DNA of 23,212 nt, from positions 1 to 23,212 of the forward strand of contig JAJYEK010000049.1 in NCBI GenBank assembly GCA_021785795.1. The letters run 5' to 3'. Within the stretch, counting starts at the first letter, position 1, and every line of letters starts with the position of its first letter. Of this stretch, positions 13,932 through 21,231 are shown in pieces. A model generated the notes under the pieces. That model did no database searches. It worked only from the letters and a program-made list of their open reading frames with translations, and was not told where the DNA came from. A program made the translations under genes and the position numbers. The stretch comes from Pseudomonadota bacterium (lineage in GTDB: Bacteria > Pseudomonadota > Gammaproteobacteria > Acidiferrobacterales > UBA6901).

Positions 13932-14042
13932 TGGACGACACACAACCCCTCTTCCGGCAAAAAGCTCGATTCCTCCTGCAGAGCGAGCGTCTGGAACCTC
14001 TACCCCTCATCAATCACTTTATCCAACGCATCGGATTGGAAG
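13932..14042 (+). pseudogene. Truncated IS1634-like transposase (DUF4277 N-terminus)
   Basis: From ATG 13932 the frame reads MDDTQPLFRQKARFLLQSER and LEPLPLINHFIQRIGLE, the characteristic opening of IS1634-type DDE transposases (DUF4277 region: L-x-P-L-P-L-I-N-H-x-[IL]-x-R-[IL]-x-L-E). After about 37 codons the similarity ends and the frame runs on into unrelated sequence to 14230. The catalytic domain is absent, so the IS copy is dead. The break point (about 14040) is where the envelope-cluster DNA was joined or the IS was deleted. Confidence 0.65.
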
Positions 14043-14178
14043 TCCGAAGTCTACAGTGGCATGGATTTGTGGGGGAAGGTCAAAAGGACCGCATTTTTGT
14101 GATCTCCTCACAATTAGACCGCGCGGATGTGCGATTCCGACAACAAGGACACCCGCGATACCCATTTCGGAACTCATT

Positions 14179-15984
14179 TTATAAGTGTCCTAATATTGGC
14201 GGGATAAGTAGAAAAGCCGGCCAGCCTTGAGGCGGACTTACCGAGTAACAAATTCCAACGTACGACGTACGCGAAAAAGGACCCGGATTTTTTGCGTACA
14301 GAGCCTTCAATGCCTCACCGGCGCTGCTTATACTCGACATTGTGTGCCAAAATTCCACGAAACGGATGACAACATCCGGAACGAGACCTACGCCGGTCGC
14401 AGCTATACCAATCTCGATCGGCACTGAGACCAACATCGATCCTACCGCATGTTCCGTTTCCGCGTTCGTATACTCCTGCCATGAATACGCCAATCCCTGA
14501 TTACGGTACTTATACAGTGTCACGTGACACGTATAGTCTGAGAGTCCCTCCATAAACTGGCATCTACCGATTCCGGTCGTGGTGGATTCAGTGTTTGTTT
14601 CATCCAAAGACTGCCCTGCTTGCGGACATCCCGCTGCTGCCGTCGGTATGGGCGGATGAAGGACATGCCAAATTCGGGGTGCCGCAACAGTTGGTGCAGC
14701 CGCGTTTGCACAAGCGTTTGTCACCGTTAGGTCTTGAGCGGCCGAAGAATTCTGGCACCTTGGAACAATCTCGTGGAGAGGAAGTTTGGAGGCTGATAAA
14801 TCGCCGGAACTACTTATGGCGATGAGAAATTGCTTCTGTGTCGTAGTACCGACATTATCCCGAACCGCGATCGTAACGTCCGAGTGGCCTGAATAGGCTG
14901 GTGTTCCCGTAATTGCACCATAGTTCATCTTAAGACCGGCGGGAAGCTTTCCTTTGATTACCGTCCAGGCGTAAGGCGCGGTCCCGCCTGTCACGTTTAA
15001 CACAGCCCAGTACGATTTCCCCACCGTTCCAGCCGGTAGCGAAGACTGCACAAATGTCAGCGAATTGGTCCCCAATGGTTGGTTTGGCGAATACGAAGGC
15101 ACGGTCACAAAATATTGCGCGGCACCCTGCATTCTGGCCAAGTTTCCGTACCCTAGCGGAGGCAGTGATGTGGAGGCATTGGAAACATAGATGGCGACTT
15201 TGTCGCCAGGTTCGAATAGCCAGCCATAATCTCCGTACGAACCAGAAAGATTCGAAACGACGATCCTGGTATTGGTCCAGCTTTGAACGTTTACGGACAC
15301 CCAGTCTGGACAGCTATTCAGGCAGTGGAACCAACCGGCATCCCATCCTCGAGTGATATCGTACAGTCGGAGGTGATTCCCATCGCCGCGATAAGCGGCG
15401 TGGACGCCGAAACCCATGCCAGTGATGGTTATCCTTTGATGTCCATGTGGAGTAAAAACCCAGTCTATGCGCTTAATTGTCGGTGACTTGGTACCGCTGG
15501 GCCGTGGTACCGAGGAACCGGGTATCGTTATCGTCTCGGTGCGCTGTAACCTGAAGTGATTTGTGCCTAGCGCCGTAACGCGTACGGTATACGTTCCGCT
15601 CGCTGCGTAGGTGTGCGATTCAGGGAAATATGCGCATCCCGACTGAGTCGTGCCGTCGCCCCAGTTCCAGTCGATTGCGGTGAGGCTGTCTCCTGGCGTA
15701 ACGATCACGACCCCATTGATTGTCGCGTTCAAACCGGACATGGATGCGGGGTACAACGCGATGTAGCCATTTCCATTGCTGGTGGCGCAGGTTCCCGTGC
15801 TCAATGGCCCACTCGAGGAGTATCGGGACAGGCCGGAAGTTTTGACGACCGTGCGAACAAATTGGTTGAGTAGGTTCGGGAGCTGATGAGTTGTCCCGGT
15901 CCCCTGCGCAGCTGCGTTGGCGGGATAAAAGAGAACGGTGAAGAGCACCAGGGTGTAAATGAGAGTGTTGCGAACGTGGTACAT
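14179..15984 (-). CDS. Secreted PKD/Ig-domain protein, last gene of envelope cluster
   Basis: A 601-residue protein. ATG 15984 is chosen because it gives a clean signal peptide (MYHVRNTLIYTLVLFTVLFY, cleavage near NAAA-QG, residue 26) and has GGAG 10 bases upstream; the frame is open to 16149 but overlaps the next gene. Residues about 85-150 are a PKD domain (IDWNWGDGTTQ ... HTYAASGTYTVRV). A TIG-like beta region follows (170-300). Residues 315-390 are a putative-Ig repeat (LPAGTVGKSYWAVLNVTGGT, GAITGTPAYSG). The C-terminal 200 residues include a Cys-containing part and one hydrophobic stretch (PIEIGIAATGVGLVPDVVI) that could anchor it. Extracellular binding or display is likely. No enzyme motif is seen. 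Confidence 0.7.
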   Translation of the reverse strand: MYHVRNTLIYTLVLFTVLFYPANAAAQGTGTTHQLPNLLNQFVRTVVKTSGLSRYSSSGPLSTGTCATSNGNGYIALYPASMSGLNATINGVVIVTPGDSLTAIDWNWGDGTTQSGCAYFPESHTYAASGTYTVRVTALGTNHFRLQRTETITIPGSSVPRPSGTKSPTIKRIDWVFTPHGHQRITITGMGFGVHAAYRGDGNHLRLYDITRGWDAGWFHCLNSCPDWVSVNVQSWTNTRIVVSNLSGSYGDYGWLFEPGDKVAIYVSNASTSLPPLGYGNLARMQGAAQYFVTVPSYSPNQPLGTNSLTFVQSSLPAGTVGKSYWAVLNVTGGTAPYAWTVIKGKLPAGLKMNYGAITGTPAYSGHSDVTIAVRDNVGTTTQKQFLIAISSSGDLSASKLPLHEIVPRCQNSSAAQDLTVTNACANAAAPTVAAPRIWHVLHPPIPTAAAGCPQAGQSLDETNTESTTTGIGRCQFMEGLSDYTCHVTLYKYRNQGLAYSWQEYTNAETEHAVGSMLVSVPIEIGIAATGVGLVPDVVIRFVEFWHTMSSISSAGEALKALYAKNPGPFSRTSYVGICYSVSPPQGWPAFLLIPPILGHL

Positions 15985-16073
15985 AAGAGTTGCACTCCAG
16001 ACTCGCATTCTAATTGTCACCATTGGCTTGCAAAGTTTTTGTTCCAGTGCGCTATGGTATTGCGTTTGAACTT

Positions 16074-17075
16074 TTACGATCCTTCGACAATGACTGTAAT
16101 AGCATCCGAAGGTACGAGAAGTTTTTTCATTCCAGTCTGCATCAGCCAATCATCTGCAGCGCACCCAAAGCGTTGTGCTTCAGCTATCTGAGTCGGAGAG
16201 AACTGCGCGATATCGTTGCCATCGTTCCATTTGTCAGCGCCGACCGCCCAATTTGTGGCTGAAGCGACATGATCTGCCCCGAGCTCCAGCTGAAATGCGA
16301 ACAGGATATGGTAGATCCCCGGCGTCGAAGGGGCCCGCAGAGATACCACGCTCGTTTGTGTCGACGTGCCCGTGGGTACGGAATTGTTCACGGACCAATA
16401 ACTCGAGGAATCGGACCCCCAGGACGGTGTGCCAATCAGCGGGGCAACGGCAGACGGCGGTCCGTTGTTGATAACCGTCATTGTCACGTTTCCCGATAAC
16501 GGAGTGTCCGGGGCTACGGTGATAGTATTGTTTGAGGCGGACACGGCAGCAAAAGACCCGGATCCGCCTGTGATGCTAATGAGTCCGTGGGTGTTGTTCG
16601 TCACCCCTGGATCCGTTGCGCTGAGGCACGGCTGCCATGACGTTTTGGCTGACCCCTGAGGGGTGTTGGGTGATGACAAGTTTTTTAGCGTGAAGGGAAG
16701 CGGGGCGGTAAACGCGGTTCGGGCCGATGCTGTGGTGCGCGGCACCGCGAACCACGTTGCAACCGCCAATAGAAGGCAAAGAAAGCCGATGCCCGCCGCG
16801 GAGCCCCAAAGGTATCTTCTGTCGACGGTGGAACGTAAGCCTCTCGAGGCTGTCAGGCTGGCGTCGCGGGTGAGCCTGACCGCAACACTGAGAGCGCCAG
16901 CAGCGAGCACTAGCACAAGGCTTCCGGGTATCCAGAAGGCTATATTCGAACTGTAGCCTTCCCCGGACTCGTAGCTATGAATCACACCTGCCAATACGAG
17001 AATGATGACTATAGTATAAGTTGGCCAGTGAACCCATCGCGTGACGAAGTGAGTTAAAGCAGGCTGTGACGTCAT
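16074..17075 (-). CDS. Membrane protein with three N-terminal helices and an extracytoplasmic beta domain
   Basis: A 333-residue protein. Three hydrophobic segments stand in the first 115 residues: TYTIVIILVLAGVIHSY (20-36), IAFWIPGSLVLVLAAGALSV (45-64) and WGSAAGIGFLCLLLAVATWF (90-109). The remaining 220 residues are rich in Ser, Thr, Asn and Gly with beta-type patterning (GTSTQTSVVSLRAPSTPGIY, HILFAFQLELGADH) and probably lie outside the cytoplasmic membrane. The style resembles the downstream secreted PKD/Ig protein, which begins 89 bp later in the same direction, so they may interact. I do not recognise the family. Confidence 0.65.
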   Translation of the reverse strand: MTSQPALTHFVTRWVHWPTYTIVIILVLAGVIHSYESGEGYSSNIAFWIPGSLVLVLAAGALSVAVRLTRDASLTASRGLRSTVDRRYLWGSAAGIGFLCLLLAVATWFAVPRTTASARTAFTAPLPFTLKNLSSPNTPQGSAKTSWQPCLSATDPGVTNNTHGLISITGGSGSFAAVSASNNTITVAPDTPLSGNVTMTVINNGPPSAVAPLIGTPSWGSDSSSYWSVNNSVPTGTSTQTSVVSLRAPSTPGIYHILFAFQLELGADHVASATNWAVGADKWNDGNDIAQFSPTQIAEAQRFGCAADDWLMQTGMKKLLVPSDAITVIVEGS

Positions 17076-17092
17076 GTCTAGTGGCCCCCTTC

Positions 17093-17617
17093 CTACTTAT
17101 TGTCGGCCGTCCGTGCCCGGAGTTCTTTCAGCTCCCGCTCGATCGGCCATTCCCCGAAGGCAAAGAAGAGGAACACGGCGATATTCACCAGAGGGATGAT
17201 CAGCAAAAGACTCAGCGCGCCGTGGTACCCGGCCTTCGCGGCGATCTTCCAGTCCGCCACCAGGACGATGGCGAGACCGATCAAGACGAACAGAAAACCC
17301 ATCCCCGCCGCCGCGCCCGCGGCGACCCCTATGCCGGTTGCTGCCCCCATGCCCAGGCTGATTGCGCTTGGCTCCATCATACTGGGCCCAATCGCATTGG
17401 GCGGCGGCGAGGAGTGCAGGCTCGAGATCAGCCACATCGCGAGCAACCCGACAACAAGCGCCACGATGACGATCATCAGGGGCCGATTCAGCCCGGCTGC
17501 GGCGTGTGCATGGAGCGGACCCGCGGGCCCGCCTGGCGGGACGCCCTGGGGCGCCCCGCACTTAGCACAAAACCGCGTCCCTTCGTCCAGCATGGTTCCA
17601 CAGGCTTCACAATACAT
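17093..17617 (-). CDS. Zinc-ribbon membrane protein
   Basis: A 174-residue protein with GGGAGGG upstream of ATG 17617. The N-terminus is a zinc ribbon (C3, C6, C17, C20: CEACG ... FCAKCG). After a Gly/Pro/His linker come hydrophobic helices: LMIVIVALVVGLLAMWLI, a Gly/Ala-rich segment AATGIGVAAGAAAGMGFLFV continuing into LIGLAIVLVADW, and LSLLLIIPLVNIAVFLFF. A charged cytoplasmic tail ends it (ERELKELRARTADNK). The ribbon spacing equals that of three other ribbons in this cluster. It lies 17 bp upstream of the 333-residue membrane protein gene. Function is unknown. Confidence 0.7.
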   Translation of the reverse strand: MYCEACGTMLDEGTRFCAKCGAPQGVPPGGPAGPLHAHAAAGLNRPLMIVIVALVVGLLAMWLISSLHSSPPPNAIGPSMMEPSAISLGMGAATGIGVAAGAAAGMGFLFVLIGLAIVLVADWKIAAKAGYHGALSLLLIIPLVNIAVFLFFAFGEWPIERELKELRARTADNK

Positions 17618-17663
17618 GGTTCACCCTCCCCCCGATGTGCGCGATCGTTCGCCCGAAGCTGGC

Positions 17664-18590
17664 CTATGGCCCCGTGGCCAGCGCCCCTCCGCACTGTTTG
17701 CAGAACCGGGCCGAGGCGACGTTCTCAGCACCGCAGGCCGGGCAGTGGCGCGCCGCCGCAGACGCCCCGGGGGGTGGGGGCTGTGCCTGTGCAGCCGGTG
17801 CGCCGCAGTGCGGACAGAACGCCGCCCCGGGGTTCATGGGCGCGCCGCAGCCCGCACAGCGGGGCCCGGCCGCGAACGGCGGCGGGACTCCGGAGGTCCC
17901 GGGTGCCGCGACGGCGGCTTGACCGGCACGGAAGACCAGATTCGTGATGGCATCCATGTTGCGGAACACGATCACCACGATGCCGACGATCGGCGCGGCG
18001 ATCAGAATGAGGAAGATCAGATCATACAGCCGGCCGTTTTGCGGGTCCGTGATCAGATAGGTCTGGCCATCGAGCTGCATCGTGTGCATGTGGATAGAAA
18101 AGGGTACATGGCGCTGGGTCGCGGTATTCGGCACGAGCGACGATTTCCAGTTCTGTTCCGCGGCGTGGTAGGCCTTGGCGATGGGGACGAGCTGCCCTCC
18201 GAACGCCGGATCCGCGATGCTTTCTCCAGTACGGCTCCCGAGCAGCGGCGGCAGGACGCCGTCGTAGCCGTGATAGGCCAACAGGGCCACCAGCGTGAGC
18301 ACGGCCAGCAGGACGAGCCGCCCGCTTTCAGGGAAGGTGGGCGTCGCGGTGTACACGAGTGCAGCGACGCCAATCCCGAACTGGACCAGCGCCACGAAAA
18401 TCAGGGTATCGATGATCGCGAGCGTCAGGGCCAGCGGGAAGAGGCTGGTGCCGCCGAGCGGCGGCGCATGCCGCAGCATCGGCAGGGAGGCCGCAATCTG
18501 ATGGACGATCAGCAGGATCACCACCGTGATGACCAGTGCGACGATCTTCTTGCCGATTTCGGTCCCCACGGGGGACGATGGTGTGGCCAT
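17664..18590 (-). CDS. Membrane protein with two C-terminal zinc ribbons
   Basis: A 308-residue protein with AGGAGGG just before ATG 18590. Hydrophobic helices are at about 14-35 (KIVALVITVVILLIVHQI), 50-80 (LALTLAIIDTLIFVALVQFG), 92-108 (LVLLAVLTLVALLAYHGY) and 188-208 (LIFLILIAAPIVGIVVIVF). Between the third and fourth lies an apparently extracytoplasmic domain of about 80 residues. The C-terminal 75 residues hold two zinc ribbons (CAGCG ... FCPHCG and CPACG ... FCKQCG) in a Pro/Ala linker, each CxxC-x10-CxxC. It is the mirror image of the 174-residue protein, which has the ribbon at its N-terminus. I do not recognise it beyond the domains. Confidence 0.7.
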   Translation of the reverse strand: MATPSSPVGTEIGKKIVALVITVVILLIVHQIAASLPMLRHAPPLGGTSLFPLALTLAIIDTLIFVALVQFGIGVAALVYTATPTFPESGRLVLLAVLTLVALLAYHGYDGVLPPLLGSRTGESIADPAFGGQLVPIAKAYHAAEQNWKSSLVPNTATQRHVPFSIHMHTMQLDGQTYLITDPQNGRLYDLIFLILIAAPIVGIVVIVFRNMDAITNLVFRAGQAAVAAPGTSGVPPPFAAGPRCAGCGAPMNPGAAFCPHCGAPAAQAQPPPPGASAAARHCPACGAENVASARFCKQCGGALATGP

Positions 18591-18722
18591 GAACCCTCCT
18601 GTTCCGGCGGTGCCGGCGTAATCAAAACCTGAAACCCGGGGGCGGAGAACCGATCCTTCCTCGGTCCCGTTCCGTGCGGGGGTTTACCGCAGATCCCCAG
18701 GGTGTCCCTGTGCCAGGCCGGG

Positions 18723-19328
18723 TCAGCTGCTGGCCACCACGTTCACCCGGATGTCCGGATCGTGGGCAACCGGCGCGTATTGGATCTGATCCGCGGGCAG
18801 CGCCAAGGCATGGACCACTGCGGTGTGCAGATCCGGCGGGCCGCTCGCCGCGACGTCGGTGTGCACCTTGACCGCGAGCGCGCCGCACTGCCGCAGCATC
18901 ACCAGCGTCCGGGGGTCTTGGCGGGCGACCTTGTGCGCAGGCAGGGTCACGTGAAACCCCTTGAAGACCTGCACGGGCTTATGGGTGTGCGGATCCTGGA
19001 CCGTCGCGGTCTCGACGTGCACCGTGTCACCCTGCTGACGCGCTTCCGTCGCGAGCTTGTTGGCCTGGGCGATGTCCTCAGCCCGCCCGTGCAGATAGCC
19101 GACCGTGCCTCCGAGCAATGCGCCGATCTCGGCCCCCTGGGCCGTGTGCCCCGATTGATGCCCGATCACGGCGCCGACGACGGCGCCGAGGCCGGCCCCG
19201 AGCACGCCCTCGCCTTCGGCATGACTGCCCTGAATGGTCGGACCTTCCCCCGTGGAGGCGCACCCGCCCAGGACCATCAGGCCCGCCAGCACCCCGACAC
19301 ACACCGCTTTGGATTTCGTGGACGACAT
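18723..19328 (-). CDS. Lipoprotein with glycine-zipper segment
   Basis: A 201-residue protein; ATG 19328 is preceded by GGAGGAG, better than the longer start at 19355. A lipoprotein signal peptide (MSSTKSKAVCVGVLAGLMVL) leads to the lipobox LGGC-A. A glycine-zipper-like segment follows (VLGAGLGAVVGAVIGHQSGH, then GAEIGALLGGTVGYLHG), as in Rick_17kDa/OmpA-type small lipoproteins that pack against membranes. The C-terminal 110 residues are soluble and beta/alpha mixed (DPHTHKPVQVFKGFHVTLPA). It should be anchored to the outer membrane, which supports a Gram-negative host. It lies 23 bp after the first gene of the cluster. Confidence 0.75.
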   Translation of the reverse strand: MSSTKSKAVCVGVLAGLMVLGGCASTGEGPTIQGSHAEGEGVLGAGLGAVVGAVIGHQSGHTAQGAEIGALLGGTVGYLHGRAEDIAQANKLATEARQQGDTVHVETATVQDPHTHKPVQVFKGFHVTLPAHKVARQDPRTLVMLRQCGALAVKVHTDVAASGPPDLHTAVVHALALPADQIQYAPVAHDPDIRVNVVASS

Positions 19329-19351
19329 CGCTCTCCTCCGGTTTCTCGGTA

Positions 19352-20245
19352 TCACGGTTGATTCAACAGGTGCTGCAATTGCTGCTCCTTGCGCTGCAGG
19401 TAGGCCCGGCCGCCGGATGGAGGCGAGGTCGGCACGCGCGGCGACACTGGGCGGTGGCGTGCCGTCACCGTCGCCCCCGGGGTCGTCGGACCGAACACCC
19501 CGGTGGACACCCGTTCGGGCTTCGTCGTCTCGCGAGGCACACGCATGGCTGCCGCCCCCCGGGGGGACACGGCCGGGGCCAGAGACGAAGACAACGGGGT
19601 GATGGCAGACACCGGGGCACGGTGTAGCGTAAGGGGCATCGTCACGGATGGCTGCGTTGCCCCCGGCTGTTCCTGAAGGGTCCCTTGCATCCGATCACCC
19701 TGCACCGTGGCCTTGAGTTTCATCACCGGATAGGCGGCGCTTGATCCGGGCGCGGCCCAGCGGACCAGCACGACCACACGGTCCCCGCGCACGCGACCGG
19801 TAACCGGCGCTACCTGCGACGGCAGCGCGAAGGTGCCCTGCAGGTGCCCGCGCGGCCCTTCCCGGGTGACGGTCAACCGCACCCCGCCCGAACTAAGGAG
19901 CGGCACGGCAGGGAGGGGAATCCGCGCGGGCGTGCCCGCCCAGACCCCGACAATCGCGGCCGGCCGACTCGAGGCGGTGATGGCCCAGTACGCGGCGGCG
20001 AGGGCCCCGACGGCGACAACCCCCGCCACCACGACCCCCCAGCGCGCACGCGGACCGCGCGCCCGGCGCGGCGTGCCCGTCGGGGGCACCGGTGCTGCGG
20101 CGGGGGGATTGGGATTCGCTGTGGCCGTCCGTGCCCCGGCCGTGGAGGCCGCGCTTGGCGCCTCTTTATGGCCGAGGACCGCGCCGCACTGCGTGCAGAA
20201 CCGCACGTCGTCGGCCACTTGAGTGCCACAGTGCACGCAAAACAC
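19352..20245 (-). CDS. Zinc-ribbon single-pass membrane protein, first gene of envelope cluster
   Basis: A 297-residue protein starting at GTG 20245 behind GGGGGG. The N-terminus is a zinc ribbon (C3, C6, C17, C20: CVHCG ... FCTQCG). A Pro/Ala linker and a basic stretch (RRARGPRAR) lead into one transmembrane helix, WGVVVAGVVAVGALAAAYWA (about 69-88). The outer part begins IVGVWAGTPARI, then a beta-rich domain of about 100 residues (GHLQGTFALPSQVAPVTGRV, VMKLKATVQGDRMQGTLQEQ) that resembles lipocalin-like small beta barrels. A Pro/Ser/Thr-rich stretch and a Gln-rich helical end follow. Ribbon inside, sensor-like domain outside suggests signalling, but that is inference. Confidence 0.7.
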   Translation of the reverse strand: MFCVHCGTQVADDVRFCTQCGAVLGHKEAPSAASTAGARTATANPNPPAAAPVPPTGTPRRARGPRARWGVVVAGVVAVGALAAAYWAITASSRPAAIVGVWAGTPARIPLPAVPLLSSGGVRLTVTREGPRGHLQGTFALPSQVAPVTGRVRGDRVVVLVRWAAPGSSAAYPVMKLKATVQGDRMQGTLQEQPGATQPSVTMPLTLHRAPVSAITPLSSSLAPAVSPRGAAAMRVPRETTKPERVSTGVFGPTTPGATVTARHRPVSPRVPTSPPSGGRAYLQRKEQQLQHLLNQP

Positions 20246-21231
20246 GCAAGCCCCCCGGATACGCTCTTGTTATTCCTACCTCGTTCACCGTGTGCCGGCG
20301 GAACGCCTCCTCACGCGCCCTCACCCAGCCGGATTCCAGCCACCACCGTCATCAAGACGCCCTGGCTCCGTCCCGGCACGGGCACCGCTCCCTGACGATC
20401 GAACCACTGAAGTAACAGAACTTAAAGTAACAGAACTTAAAAACTAGAACGTGCTACTGCGCGCCGCCTGATCCCGCCTGGGCGCTGGGGAATGCCGACA
20501 CAACGGCCGACTGGTATGGAAGGGTGACGACCTCGTGTTTCCCACGGTCGTCACACGGCTACGACTGAAACCTGACCCGCCCCTCCCCGGACCCGTGCAT
20601 CAACACCTGGTCGGCCTCGCACGGGCACTGTGCGTTTATGGTGTATCCATTCTAATATGTCTAAATCGGGCATCTCGGAGGACGTGCTTCCGTGGTCCAC
20701 ACGCTCAAGACCGGATCTCCTCGCTGACCGCAGTCCGCCCGATGGACCCCCTCCGTTGACGGTCTCACGAGGCCGCACCGATTCCCGCATTGACTCTTGT
20801 GGTTCGGTTGCGCCCCGGAAGGTCGGTTACCCCTCGACCTAGCGCATCCGTGGTGATGCGACGAACCCGTCGACTCTTCCTCCTGCAGAGGCGCACGGAG
20901 CTTTATCATACCGGAGCCTATTTTGCAAGCCAGGTTCCCTCCGCCTCTGCCGCGTCCCTTTGGGCGTCACGGGATCCCCGCGTTGCAGGCGGTTATCGGC
21001 AAGCGCATCTGGTCTTCCTCCAGGGTGATTGAAGTAGGCTCAGACCAGAAAATCTTGCCGTCACCATGCCGGATCAGGAACGTTCTCGCCGGGAAACAGC
21101 CGTGGCTTCGGCCGTCGTGTCTCGCCTGCCCTTGAACCCCGGTTCCACGTTGAGGTCTGTCGGCAAGCCTGTTTGCCACGAACCACCAAGCGCAAGAATG
21201 CCGGGGGTTAGGATTTGTGGCCGAGTGCGGA
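20246..21231. other. Intergenic region, about 1 kb, no convincing gene
   Basis: Frames here are short and unconvincing. On the minus strand near 20967-21150 a stretch reading FLIRHGDGKIFWSEPTSITL is protein-like and may be a gene relic, but it has no sound start. A 15-bp tandem repeat sits at 20411-20440. The small inverted repeat AGGTCG/CGACCT lies near 20820-20840. No origin-like iteron array is visible. Confidence 0.4.
20411..20440. repeat. Exact tandem duplication of a 15-mer upstream of the envelope cluster
   Basis: AGTAACAGAACTTAA occurs at 20411-20425 and again directly at 20426-20440, and a degenerate third start (AAACTAGAAC) follows. The AT-rich block lies about 165 bp upstream of the first gene of the minus-strand cluster (20245) in otherwise GC-rich DNA, a plausible regulator-binding or promoter region. 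Confidence 0.6.

Noticed and set aside
2928..14192. Direct repeat AAGTGTCCTA (2928-2937 and 14183-14192) as borders of a transposed segment
   Set aside because: A 10-base identity between two places in 23 kb is expected many times by chance, and the flanking bases align poorly.
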